This document shows positions 53,827-61,802 of a DNA stretch of 64,000 nucleotides, piece after piece (the first letter of the stretch is position 1; each line of letters begins with the position of its first letter). The DNA is taken from positions 3,472,001 to 3,536,000 of the forward strand of contig NZ_AP026738.1 in the NCBI RefSeq assembly GCF_002157685.2. The letters are read 5' to 3'. The position numbers and the translations under genes are program-made. This DNA comes from Comamonas thiooxydans. GTDB taxonomy: Bacteria > Pseudomonadota > Gammaproteobacteria > Burkholderiales > Burkholderiaceae_C. Below the pieces are notes generated by a model that saw only the letters and a program-made list of their open reading frames with translations, did no database searches and had not been told where the DNA came from.

Positions 53827-55224
53827 TCAGTGCGCGCCGCCCAGGCCCAGCATGGAGGTGCGCGGTGCGCCGCCGGCATAGCGGTTCTTGACCAGCAGCG
53901 CCAGCGCGGCGATGACACCGGGAATCGCAACCACCATGAAGACCTGCGGCAGCTCCAGGTGACGGCGCGACAGCTCGGCCACCAGGAAAGAGCCTGCAAT
54001 GCCGCCAAAGCGGCCGATGCCCAGCATCCAGGACACACCGCTGGCGCGGCATTCCGTGGGGTAGTACTCGGCAGCCAGCGCCTGCATGGACGACTGTGCC
54101 GCATTCATCAGCAAACCGGCAATGAATACCGAAGCCACCAGCATGCCCACGCCGCCGCCGAGCACCTGGCCGATGAAGGCCACGCCCAGGCTGGTCAGGA
54201 AGTAGCCCGTCGCGATGATCAGATTGGCATTCCAGCGGTCCATCAGCAGACCGACAAAGATCGCGCCCACACCGCCGAGCTGGAACAGCGCGGCAATCAC
54301 GGCTGCCTGGCTGGCGGGAACGCCTGCTTCCTTGAACAGCACAGGCATCCAGTTGACCAGGCCATAGACGATCACCAGGCCCATGAAATACGTCACCCAC
54401 AGGGCCAGCGTGCCAATCAGATATTTCTGCGAGAACACCAGACGCAGGCCCTGAGGACCTTGCTGTGCCTGCGCGGCAGCCTCGCCGCTGTCGTTCAGCA
54501 CGAAGCGCGCAGCGTTGCGGGTGCCGGCGGCGATGCGCACCATCACCTTGCGCACGCGGTCTGCCGAGTAGTTCTTGAGCACCATGAAGCGCACGGACTC
54601 GGGCAGCATCACGATCATCAGCACGGCCAGGATCAGGGGCACCACGCCGCCCAGGATCAGCAGGCTGCGCCAGCCGAAATGCGGAATCATCCAGGCTGCG
54701 ATAAAGCCACCGAAGGCCGAACCGATGGGGAAGCCGCAGAACATGCAGTTGGTGATGAAGGAACGCTTGCTGTCAGGGCAGTATTCGTTCATCAGCGTGA
54801 TGGCGTTGGGCATGGCGGCGCCAAGACCCAGGCCGGTGATGAAGCGCCAGATGGTCAGAGCCTGCAGGTCGTGCACCAGGCCGGAAGCAATCGATGCACC
54901 GCCCATCACCACCGCGGCGATGATCAGCACGGTCTTGCGACCCACGCGGTCCGCCAGCGGACCCGCGCCCAGAGCGCCGAACGCCAGGCCGAACAGGGCT
55001 GCGCTCAGCACCGGGCCCAGATGGGACTTGTCGATGCCCCATTCGCCGAGCAGCGAAGGCGCGATGAAGCCGATGGCGGCGGTATCAAAGCCGTCGAGCA
55101 GAACGATCAAAAAACAGAGGAAGAAAATCCCCCACTGGAAGCGCGAAAACGGGCTCTCGTTGAGCACGGTCTGCACGTTGACGACCTCCGGGCCGATGTT
55201 CTGTTTGCTAGTTTGCGAAGTCAT
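53827..55224 (-). CDS. pmdK: MFS aromatic-acid transporter (4-hydroxybenzoate/protocatechuate)
   Basis: A 465-residue protein of the aromatic acid:H+ symporter family (PcaK type): DGFDTAAIGFIAPSL in the first segment, GPLADRVGRKTVLI in the 2-3 loop, RFITGLGLGAAMPNAITLMNEYCP, and 12 membrane segments. It brings the aromatic acid into the cell. Second gene in the operon, upstream of pmdE. Confidence 0.93.
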   Translation of the reverse strand: MTSQTSKQNIGPEVVNVQTVLNESPFSRFQWGIFFLCFLIVLLDGFDTAAIGFIAPSLLGEWGIDKSHLGPVLSAALFGLAFGALGAGPLADRVGRKTVLIIAAVVMGGASIASGLVHDLQALTIWRFITGLGLGAAMPNAITLMNEYCPDSKRSFITNCMFCGFPIGSAFGGFIAAWMIPHFGWRSLLILGGVVPLILAVLMIVMLPESVRFMVLKNYSADRVRKVMVRIAAGTRNAARFVLNDSGEAAAQAQQGPQGLRLVFSQKYLIGTLALWVTYFMGLVIVYGLVNWMPVLFKEAGVPASQAAVIAALFQLGGVGAIFVGLLMDRWNANLIIATGYFLTSLGVAFIGQVLGGGVGMLVASVFIAGLLMNAAQSSMQALAAEYYPTECRASGVSWMLGIGRFGGIAGSFLVAELSRRHLELPQVFMVVAIPGVIAALALLVKNRYAGGAPRTSMLGLGGAH

Positions 55225-55385
55225 ATTTGGTATCTCAGTTGCCTCTCTTTGTCGCCTCTATCTCCTGTCTCGCGGCTGGCGCCAAAGCCTCAAAGGCATC
55301 TGGTACGTCCGTCACGAAAGGGCTATGACTGCCCTTTTGCTGGATGGGGTGTCAGTGCCAGGCCCCCGCCTGGACACGAATCAAT

Positions 55386-56078
55386 TCAAGCGGGCTCCAT
55401 GCCCTGGCGGCGTTTGGCCGCTTCGGCTTCAGGCGAAGCCATGAAGGCCAGCAGACGCTGCACGGCATCCGCATGGGCCGAGCCCGTCACAACGCCGGCC
55501 GAAAACACGGTGTCGATGGCAATCGCGGCAGGCAGGCTGCCCACGATGCGGATGCCTTCGACATGGATCAGCTCGCTCAGCTGCTGAAAGCCCAGGGCCA
55601 CTTCGCCCGAAGCAATCATGGAGCCCACGGGAACGCCGGGCCGGGCCTGCACGATGCGGGACTTGATCTCGTCGGCAATGCCCCAGCGCTCGAACAGCTT
55701 TTGCAGCGCCACACCGCTGGGGCCGGTGGAATAGCCAATGCTGGGCGCTGCCAGCACGGCAGCGAGCACGGCCTCTTCCGAGCCGATATCGGGCTGGGCC
55801 GCAGCGGCAGGCACGGCCACGGCAGTACTGGAGAGCACCAGATCCACCTTGCTGCCTGCAACCACACGGCCGGCGGCCTGCAGCTTGTCGATGGCGTTGG
55901 AGGCCAGGAAGACCACATCAAAGGCCTCTTCACCGGACTGCACGCGCTGCGCGGCATCCACACCGCCCACGGATTCGATCTGTACCGGCTCGCCGCCCTG
56001 GGCCTGCCAGGCTGCAACCAGATCCGCGAGGACCTGGCGGGTTGCCATGGAAGAAATGCCTTTGAGTGCTGCGCTCAT
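55386..56078 (-). CDS. pmdU: ModA-like substrate-binding-fold protein without signal peptide
   Basis: A 230-residue protein resembling periplasmic molybdate-type binding proteins (VLADLVAAWQAQGG, FDVVFLASNAIDKL, VAVPAAAA, GPSGVALQKLFERWG, GEVALGFQQLSEL), but the N-terminus MSAALKGISSMATRQV is not a signal peptide, so it probably stays in the cytoplasm. It is the first gene of the operon, in the place called pmdU in C. testosteroni (order U-K-E-F-D-A-B-C). Its function is not established; it may sense or hold an aromatic acid. The symbol rests on position. Confidence 0.75.
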   Translation of the reverse strand: MSAALKGISSMATRQVLADLVAAWQAQGGEPVQIESVGGVDAAQRVQSGEEAFDVVFLASNAIDKLQAAGRVVAGSKVDLVLSSTAVAVPAAAAQPDIGSEEAVLAAVLAAPSIGYSTGPSGVALQKLFERWGIADEIKSRIVQARPGVPVGSMIASGEVALGFQQLSELIHVEGIRIVGSLPAAIAIDTVFSAGVVTGSAHADAVQRLLAFMASPEAEAAKRRQGMEPA

Positions 56079-56467
56079 GCCGGAAGACTCCTGAAGTGGA
56101 TGCCATGGCTGCCCCGCAATCTCGAATGCCGCGTCCCGGCCATTGAGGCCTTTCGAGCCACTCCCGTCACGCTGCGGGCAGACTGCACCGGCAGGACGGG
56201 ACGCTCGACGGGGCTTGCATCAGGGCAACCATCTAGTCAAAACGAATGAGACTATTGTCGGTAGCCCTGCGCCCTCCCACTAGGCAAGCCCTCCGCTAGC
56301 AGCTATGCCGCCAAGGCATAGCAAAGTGTTTACTCATAACACGTATAAATACCTACAAACAAGGCATAAAACCCACAAATAGAAAAGGCCAGATGCTATT
56401 TTTTCAATAGCACCCAGCCTTCGTTGCTGTGCATAAGCAACAGTGAATTTAGTGGTTAACCCCTAAT
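56079..56467 (-). promoter_or_regulatory. Upstream region of the pmd operon with palindrome
   Basis: A non-coding stretch before pmdU. GCTATGCC (56302-56309) mirrors GGCATAGC (56315-56322) across 5 bases, a candidate regulator site. AT-rich sequence with TATAC- and TTGTTT-like boxes lies at 56335-56370 on the minus strand just upstream of it, so the palindrome would sit at or just downstream of the start point. No regulator gene is adjacent. Confidence 0.5.
56394..56412 (-). terminator. Hairpin after the His/Arg/Asp-rich protein gene
   Basis: TGCTATT (56394-56400) pairs with AATAGCA (56406-56412). A second hairpin, GTTGCT/AGCAAC, is at 56423-56441. Both lie past the stop at 56468 on the minus strand and probably end that transcript. 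Confidence 0.5.
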
Positions 56468-56965
56468 TCAGTCGTCATGGCGTCCATGTCCGCGCCCGTG
56501 ACCGCGCCCCCTGTCATCGCGATCATGCCTGTCCCAGTCATGTCGATCGCGGCGATCGTCTCTGTCCCAGTGCCTATGATCCCGGCGGTCATCACGCCAG
56601 TCGCGTCGCTCGTGGTGGTGGCGCGGCGGAGGTCCTGCACGCCAATGGGGTGGTGGGTTGCGCAGGAAATAGACCGGCTGGCCGCAGGCGTGGTAGCGGC
56701 CGCAGTAGCGGCGCCAGTTGCGCGAATGGCCGGGCGGCACCCACATATAAATGGGCTGCACCTGCGGCACTACCGGGCCACCCCACATCGGCTGCGCATA
56801 CAGCAGCTGCGGCGGTGCATTACCGATGTTGACCTGACCGTAAACCCCGGGCGCCAGTTGCCCCGAGATGGAGCCGCTGATATAGGCCTGGGCCTGGGCG
56901 GCACCCGCTGCGCAAACCAGCGCCAAGGCTGCCAGGCTGCGGATGATTGAACTGCGATTGGACAT
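56468..56965 (-). CDS. Secreted protein with long His/Arg/Asp-rich tail, unknown function
   Basis: A 165-residue protein with a Sec signal (to about residue 26, AQAQA). A Pro/Gly/Tyr-rich middle (QLLYAQPMWGGPVV) leads to residues 110-165, nearly all Arg, Asp and His in DRDD/RDHRHWD-like repeats. A tail of this kind may bind metals or polyanions. It stands alone between the pmd operon and the capsule/P450 genes. I cannot name it. Confidence 0.6.
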   Translation of the reverse strand: MSNRSSIIRSLAALALVCAAGAAQAQAYISGSISGQLAPGVYGQVNIGNAPPQLLYAQPMWGGPVVPQVQPIYMWVPPGHSRNWRRYCGRYHACGQPVYFLRNPPPHWRAGPPPRHHHERRDWRDDRRDHRHWDRDDRRDRHDWDRHDRDDRGRGHGRGHGRHDD

Positions 56966-57131
56966 ATGTCTCCATGCTCGATATAGATCACCGTGGGGGC
57001 GGCGAGATCGCGCTTCAACCCGGAAACGCTTAAGCCCTTAACGCGCCAGGGCCGATTCCCGCTGACCCGGATCAATCGTGAAGCGTAAAGAGGCGTAATA
57101 CGCTGAACCGGCCGAGCGGCCGGCTAGCCCC

Positions 57132-57479
57132 TCACCGGATCGTCTGGCCCTGCAGACCTTTTTTCAGAATCAGGTCCACCACGGGCTGCTCGCGCTTGTT
57201 GGCTCGCATGCAGTGATCCTTCTGGAAGCGATCGGTGATCCGGATGACCCAACGCGCCCAGCGCTTGTTCTCGCGTTCGCGCCAGGCATGCGATGACACG
57301 CTTTCCCAGGCATAGCCATTGAGCACTGCCGCGTTGACAAAATGATCCAGCGCCCGCACTCCGGCCCTGCCCCGCTCCGTCTTGCCGAACAGGCCGACCC
57401 AGCAAAGAATCAGCCAGCCCACGACCGCCAGCGGGACGACTGCACACATCAGCGCAAAACCTGCCAGGCGCTCCTTCAT
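57132..57479 (-). CDS. Small membrane protein, unknown function
   Basis: A 115-residue protein with one N-terminal membrane segment (about residues 5-32) and a cytoplasmic part rich in Arg, Lys and Trp (AWESVSSHAWRERENKRWARWV). Its ATG overlaps the P450 stop (ATGA at 57476-57479), so it is translated with the P450 and may be its partner or anchor. Family not recognised. Confidence 0.6.
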   Translation of the reverse strand: MKERLAGFALMCAVVPLAVVGWLILCWVGLFGKTERGRAGVRALDHFVNAAVLNGYAWESVSSHAWRERENKRWARWVIRITDRFQKDHCMRANKREQPVVDLILKKGLQGQTIR

Positions 57480-58861
57480 GCAGCCTCTCTCTTGCGCAAA
57501 TTGATGCGTACGCCATTTTCGGAGCGAATCGTCAGCCGCCCCACGGGCTGCGGCACATGGCCCGGCGCCGGCAGGATTTCATAGCGCTGCAGCAGGCAGG
57601 CCAGAATCAAGACCGCCTCCTGCAAGGCAAATGCAGCTCCCAGGCAGACGCGCGGCCCCATGCTGAACGGCATGTAGGCGTGTTTGATCGCTTCCTTGTC
57701 CTCCTCACGATCAAAACGATCCGGGTCGAAGGCATCGGGGTTCTTCCACCATTTTCGGTGGCGCTGCAGCAGCCAGGGCGCCACCACCACCGTGCTGCGC
57801 TCCTTCAGCTGCTTGCCTCTGATAGGGCAGGACTGAACATTCTCCCGGGCGAAGAAGCCCACAGGGGGAAACAGACGCAAGGTCTCCCGAAAGATATTCC
57901 AGACCTGAGAGAAGCTCTTCATGTCCGCCTGCTGCGGCAGACGATCGCCAACCACTTCCACCACTTGCTCGTAGGCACGCTGCTGTATGTCGGGTGACTG
58001 GGCCAGAAGATAGCTGGCCCAGGTCAGTGCGCTGGCCGAAGTTTCATGCCCTGCCAGAAACAGCATGGCGACCTGATTGACCAATTCTTCCTCGTTGAAA
58101 GGCTCGCCTGTGTTCGGATCCTTGGCCTGCATGAAAGCGGCAAGAATGTCCTCCTGCTCCTCGGCCTCCCCCTTCAGATGCGCCTCATAGCGCGGCTTGA
58201 TCATGGCGTGCAGCAAGCCACGAATCTCCCTGGCCGCCTGGTTGCTCTGCCAGCGATACCAGGGCATGGTCAGCCAGCGAGCACCGAACAGCGCAGGCAG
58301 CATGAGCTTGGGCGCCAGTGACTGATAGCGGGCAAATGCCTCGAAGATGCGATGCGCATCCGGCCCCTGCATGGGCTTGGAGAAAATCGTGCGAAAAATG
58401 ATGTCGGCCGTGACATGGGTCATCTCGATCTCGATGTCGTACGGCTGTGCCTCCTCCACGGCATCCAGGCGCTCCAGCATGGATTGCGCGGCTCCCAGCA
58501 TGCGCGGGAAAGCGACGTTCACGCGCGCCTGGGCAAACGCGGGGTTCATCATGGTGCGCTGACGCTGCCACTGCTCGCCGTTGGTCGTGAAGATGCTGTC
58601 TCCCAGCAAAGGCTCCAGCGATTCATGCAGCAGATGGCTTTTGGGAAACTGCTGCGCCTCGCTCTGCATGACTCTCTTGACCTCTTTGATGTCATTGAGC
58701 ATGTAGAGATCCACGCCGGGCAGATGAACCTCCCCCATCTGCATGCTGTAGCTGCGCTCGAACAGGGCGTCCATCCAGGAGCGCCGCGCATGCCAGAACA
58801 TGCGCAGCTTCGATGTCTGCTCGGGGTGGGGCTTGGGATAAACGGGACAGAAACGACTCAT
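57476..58861 (-). CDS. Cytochrome P450
   Basis: A 461-residue P450 with the I-helix AGHETSA (270-276), the E-x-x-R pair E326/R329 (RETLRLFPP) and the heme loop FSMGPRVCLG with C406. It looks like a soluble or weakly membrane-attached bacterial CYP of the long-chain/terpenoid-hydroxylase type. It overlaps its upstream neighbour and its downstream neighbour by 4 bases each. No ferredoxin or reductase gene is near. Its place behind kpsC and kpsS is unexpected; the substrate is unknown, possibly a lipid. Confidence 0.92.
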   Translation of the reverse strand: MSRFCPVYPKPHPEQTSKLRMFWHARRSWMDALFERSYSMQMGEVHLPGVDLYMLNDIKEVKRVMQSEAQQFPKSHLLHESLEPLLGDSIFTTNGEQWQRQRTMMNPAFAQARVNVAFPRMLGAAQSMLERLDAVEEAQPYDIEIEMTHVTADIIFRTIFSKPMQGPDAHRIFEAFARYQSLAPKLMLPALFGARWLTMPWYRWQSNQAAREIRGLLHAMIKPRYEAHLKGEAEEQEDILAAFMQAKDPNTGEPFNEEELVNQVAMLFLAGHETSASALTWASYLLAQSPDIQQRAYEQVVEVVGDRLPQQADMKSFSQVWNIFRETLRLFPPVGFFARENVQSCPIRGKQLKERSTVVVAPWLLQRHRKWWKNPDAFDPDRFDREEDKEAIKHAYMPFSMGPRVCLGAAFALQEAVLILACLLQRYEILPAPGHVPQPVGRLTIRSENGVRINLRKREAA

Positions 58862-60168
58862 CGCACCAACTTCCTCTCTATGTAGTCACGCATCGGACCG
58901 GCGCTGGTGAGCAACTCGAAATAATCATAGGCACCGGCAACTTCGCCGGCCATCAGATACTGAAAATGCATGCGCATCTTGTTCCTGCGCAACCAACGGT
59001 AGGTTGTCGGCAAAAACAGCTTGTGAAAGCGCGGGGAGCATATCGCTTGCGGATTGAATCCCCACTGCGGCCGACGCTTGCTGGAATCAGCAACGGAGTT
59101 GACGGCCGTGGCCCCATCCTTGCGCCCATCCTCGCGCAACGACAGCCCCACTACATCGCACATGCCGAAACACACGCTATCGCTGGGAGAAGAAATATCG
59201 GCCCAGTACACCGCTTCGTCCATGGCGACCTCACGCAAGGTTTGCCGCAACGCGCCAGCGCCGGGAAACAGCCCGAACAACGGAATGCAATTGCCCAGGG
59301 TGACCAAACTCACCAGTGGCTTGCGAGAAGCGTGTGAGGATAACGGTTCTTCAGCCAGCTTACGGCGAAGCGCCTGAGTCAACTTCAGAGCCTGCACACT
59401 GCCGACACTGAAGCCGACCACGACCACCTCGCGCCACCGCTGCTGCTGCATGGCCTCCGCCACCTCGGCGGCCATCGCCTCGATACGCGCATCCAGCACG
59501 GGGAATGTTTTCCCGGAACTGGCATGGGCAAAGTTCAAAATTCTCAAAAGCCAGCTGATATGCAGATACCGGTCCAGCACAAAGCCGCCCCAGCCAACAG
59601 CGGCAAGCACCGCAAGCATCAGCGCGAATGCGCCCTCTTTCGGCAAACCGTCCCATAGATTAACGAGCAAGGATCCCATGCCGACTCCGGCCAGCAGCAC
59701 CAGCAGCACATAAAACAGCGGGTACATCAGCGCCCACAGAGTAAAGCGCGCCTGCTCTCGCACAGGCTTCAGCCACTGCCTCAAATTCCAGACAGCAATA
59801 TAGGTTCCCAAGGCCTGGCGAAAGACTTCCGCCCGACTCTGGGGCCAATGAAGACGAACCTGATCATGCCAGTCAAAGAAAACGAAATCGGCAGATGCCG
59901 TATTTTCGGAACCCGTCTGAGAAACCCGCCATCGAGAATGCAGTGATTTTTCTTGCGCGGCTTCGCCCTCAGTCCATTTCTCTCTGCTGCCAATCGCGTA
60001 TTTTCTATCCTCGGAAACAGACGGCTGCTTTTGCGATTCCGCGCGCATCAACTGGTGATAATGTCTTGCCCCACGGGGATCGAAGCCCCCCATGAAGATC
60101 ACCAGGCGCTCGCAATCACTTGTCTTCCCGGAAGACTCAAATGAGATATTCTTTTCTCTGCTAGTCAT
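58858..60168 (-). CDS. Membrane protein with alpha/beta-hydrolase-like domain
   Basis: About 436 residues from the ATG at 60168, which has a GGAG-like site; the frame from 60201 is unlikely. Two membrane segments (near residues 140-170 and 180-205) separate a variable N-terminal part from a C-terminal part with a nucleophile-elbow-like VVVGFSVGSVQALKL. The end contains TTYRWLRRNKMRMHFQYLMAG. It looks like a lipase- or esterase-like membrane protein; catalytic Asp and His could not be fixed. It follows kpsS by 36 bases and overlaps the P450 gene. Confidence 0.65.
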   Translation of the reverse strand: MTSREKNISFESSGKTSDCERLVIFMGGFDPRGARHYHQLMRAESQKQPSVSEDRKYAIGSREKWTEGEAAQEKSLHSRWRVSQTGSENTASADFVFFDWHDQVRLHWPQSRAEVFRQALGTYIAVWNLRQWLKPVREQARFTLWALMYPLFYVLLVLLAGVGMGSLLVNLWDGLPKEGAFALMLAVLAAVGWGGFVLDRYLHISWLLRILNFAHASSGKTFPVLDARIEAMAAEVAEAMQQQRWREVVVVGFSVGSVQALKLTQALRRKLAEEPLSSHASRKPLVSLVTLGNCIPLFGLFPGAGALRQTLREVAMDEAVYWADISSPSDSVCFGMCDVVGLSLREDGRKDGATAVNSVADSSKRRPQWGFNPQAICSPRFHKLFLPTTYRWLRRNKMRMHFQYLMAGEVAGAYDYFELLTSAGPMRDYIERKLVR

Positions 60169-60204
60169 TGCACTCCGGAAAACGGAACCCTTCCATACCA
60201 TGGC

Positions 60205-61641
60205 TTATTCGACAGAGGCCACCCCCTGCAGCATGGAAGGCATGGCATTTTCCTGATTTTCCTGCCGGGAAACGAATACCGGCTCCACTGCCTCTTCCGG
60301 CCAAAGCAAGGGATCCACCGATGAACCGCCTCCCCACAGACGCTGGGCCATCTGTCCATCCAGCGCAGCCCCGCAACGCCATGAGACAGCCGAAAGCCGG
60401 CGATAGAAGCTGCCATTGATCTGCGTGCACTCTATCAAGGCCCTGCGAAAGCGCGAGAGCATATCCTGATCAGGAATGGCCTGATGGGCCCGAAACCAGA
60501 AATCCCGCATCTTTCCCTGAAAGGTCAAACCTTCAAGGTCATACAAGGCATTGCCACAGACCTTGACAGGGGCACCATGGCCCAATGCGGAAAGACCGGT
60601 CGTGCTATTGACAAGCACCACTCCCTTGGCGCTTTTGAGCAAGGAAGGCAGATGCTGGTCATGAATATATAAGACCTTGCCCTGCAAACCATGGCGCCTT
60701 GCCAACAGGCTGATGATATTGGCGTAGTTCCGGTGCCCCCGATCCATGGGATGGTGCTTGAACACCACCACGTCACCCGCAATCGACTTTCCACCTTCTG
60801 GCACACCGTTCATGCGCTCCAGCGCCTGTGCCCTGGAAAATGAATGCAAAACGTGATTGATGAAGTCCGTCACGAAATCATAGTTCGAGTGAACCACGAT
60901 CTGGGCATCGTTATATACCTGCAACGGTGCCAGGAAGAATTTCTTGCGCAAATCCCCAAGCAGCAGCTTCTCAGTCTCTTTTTCCGTGCGGCGATACCAG
61001 AATTTACGCAGATAACTCAGCCACCACCAAGGCGCATCCCGCACGGTCATGCTTCTGTGATGCAGGGAGTTATTCCAGAACCACTGCCCCAGCCAGGCAG
61101 CAAAGAAATACAGCATCCCCCACATGGCCGAATGCCAGAATGAGTTCCCGACTTTCTTCCATGACGTCGTCGTCGGTCCATTCGGGTGAGAGCGCGGCGG
61201 CGCAGTCTCTTGCTGCGCCCTCTGCTTAAGCCATATGGCCAGTCTCTTTTCAAAATGAGAATGCCCATTCACGCCCATGGGCTCAAAGGTGATGTGGTCG
61301 GGCCGCAGATAGCCCTCTTCAAACACGCCGAAGGCACAGCCCAGACGCTCCGTCATGGAGCGCACGCACGCATGCACAGGCCGGCAATCGCCGAACAGCA
61401 GCACCGCGTCAATCCGGTGCCTGATGATGAAGGCCTCCAGAACCTCAGGCCACTGTGCCAGTTCCCCCCGGAACGAATGGGCCTTGCGGGGATAGAACAG
61501 CCAATCCCCTGCATTGAAGTTGAACTTGAAAACAGTCGCCCCCACCGAGCGCAAGTCCTTGGCCAGGTTCCAGAAAAAAGGCCCTACCGGGCCTTGTAGC
61601 AACAAAACACGTTTAGACGCAAATCCACTCTTGTTCTTCAT
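60205..61641 (-). CDS. kpsS: Capsule polysaccharide protein KpsS-like (Kdo transferase)
   Basis: A 478-residue protein of the KpsS/LipB family: VLLLQGPVGPFFWNLAKDL at the start, FNFNAGDWLFYP, FGDCRPVHACV, EEGYLRPDHITFE, FKHHPMDRGHRNY and VNSTTGLSALGHGAPV. Family members add Kdo residues that link capsule to the lipid anchor, together with KpsC. A 160-base gap separates it from kpsC upstream, so it may have its own promoter. Confidence 0.9.
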   Translation of the reverse strand: MKNKSGFASKRVLLLQGPVGPFFWNLAKDLRSVGATVFKFNFNAGDWLFYPRKAHSFRGELAQWPEVLEAFIIRHRIDAVLLFGDCRPVHACVRSMTERLGCAFGVFEEGYLRPDHITFEPMGVNGHSHFEKRLAIWLKQRAQQETAPPRSHPNGPTTTSWKKVGNSFWHSAMWGMLYFFAAWLGQWFWNNSLHHRSMTVRDAPWWWLSYLRKFWYRRTEKETEKLLLGDLRKKFFLAPLQVYNDAQIVVHSNYDFVTDFINHVLHSFSRAQALERMNGVPEGGKSIAGDVVVFKHHPMDRGHRNYANIISLLARRHGLQGKVLYIHDQHLPSLLKSAKGVVLVNSTTGLSALGHGAPVKVCGNALYDLEGLTFQGKMRDFWFRAHQAIPDQDMLSRFRRALIECTQINGSFYRRLSAVSWRCGAALDGQMAQRLWGGGSSVDPLLWPEEAVEPVFVSRQENQENAMPSMLQGVASVE

Positions 61642-61802
61642 GCGTTAGGAACTGCGGGCTGTCAGGCCGCTTGGTATCTTTATGGAGGCGTCATGAAATA
61701 TGACCGCCCTATTTTAGGGGTTTCACCGAGCGAAACCTGTGCACATCACTGCACGTTGACAACAAATCGATGAAAAATAATTGCAAAAAAAGGTAAGTAT
61801 CA

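Noticed and set aside
53830..55587. 585-residue open frame on the plus strand opposite pmdK
   Set aside because: Very His/Gln/Ala-rich shadow of a transporter gene; it also runs into pmdU antisense and shows no fold or motif.
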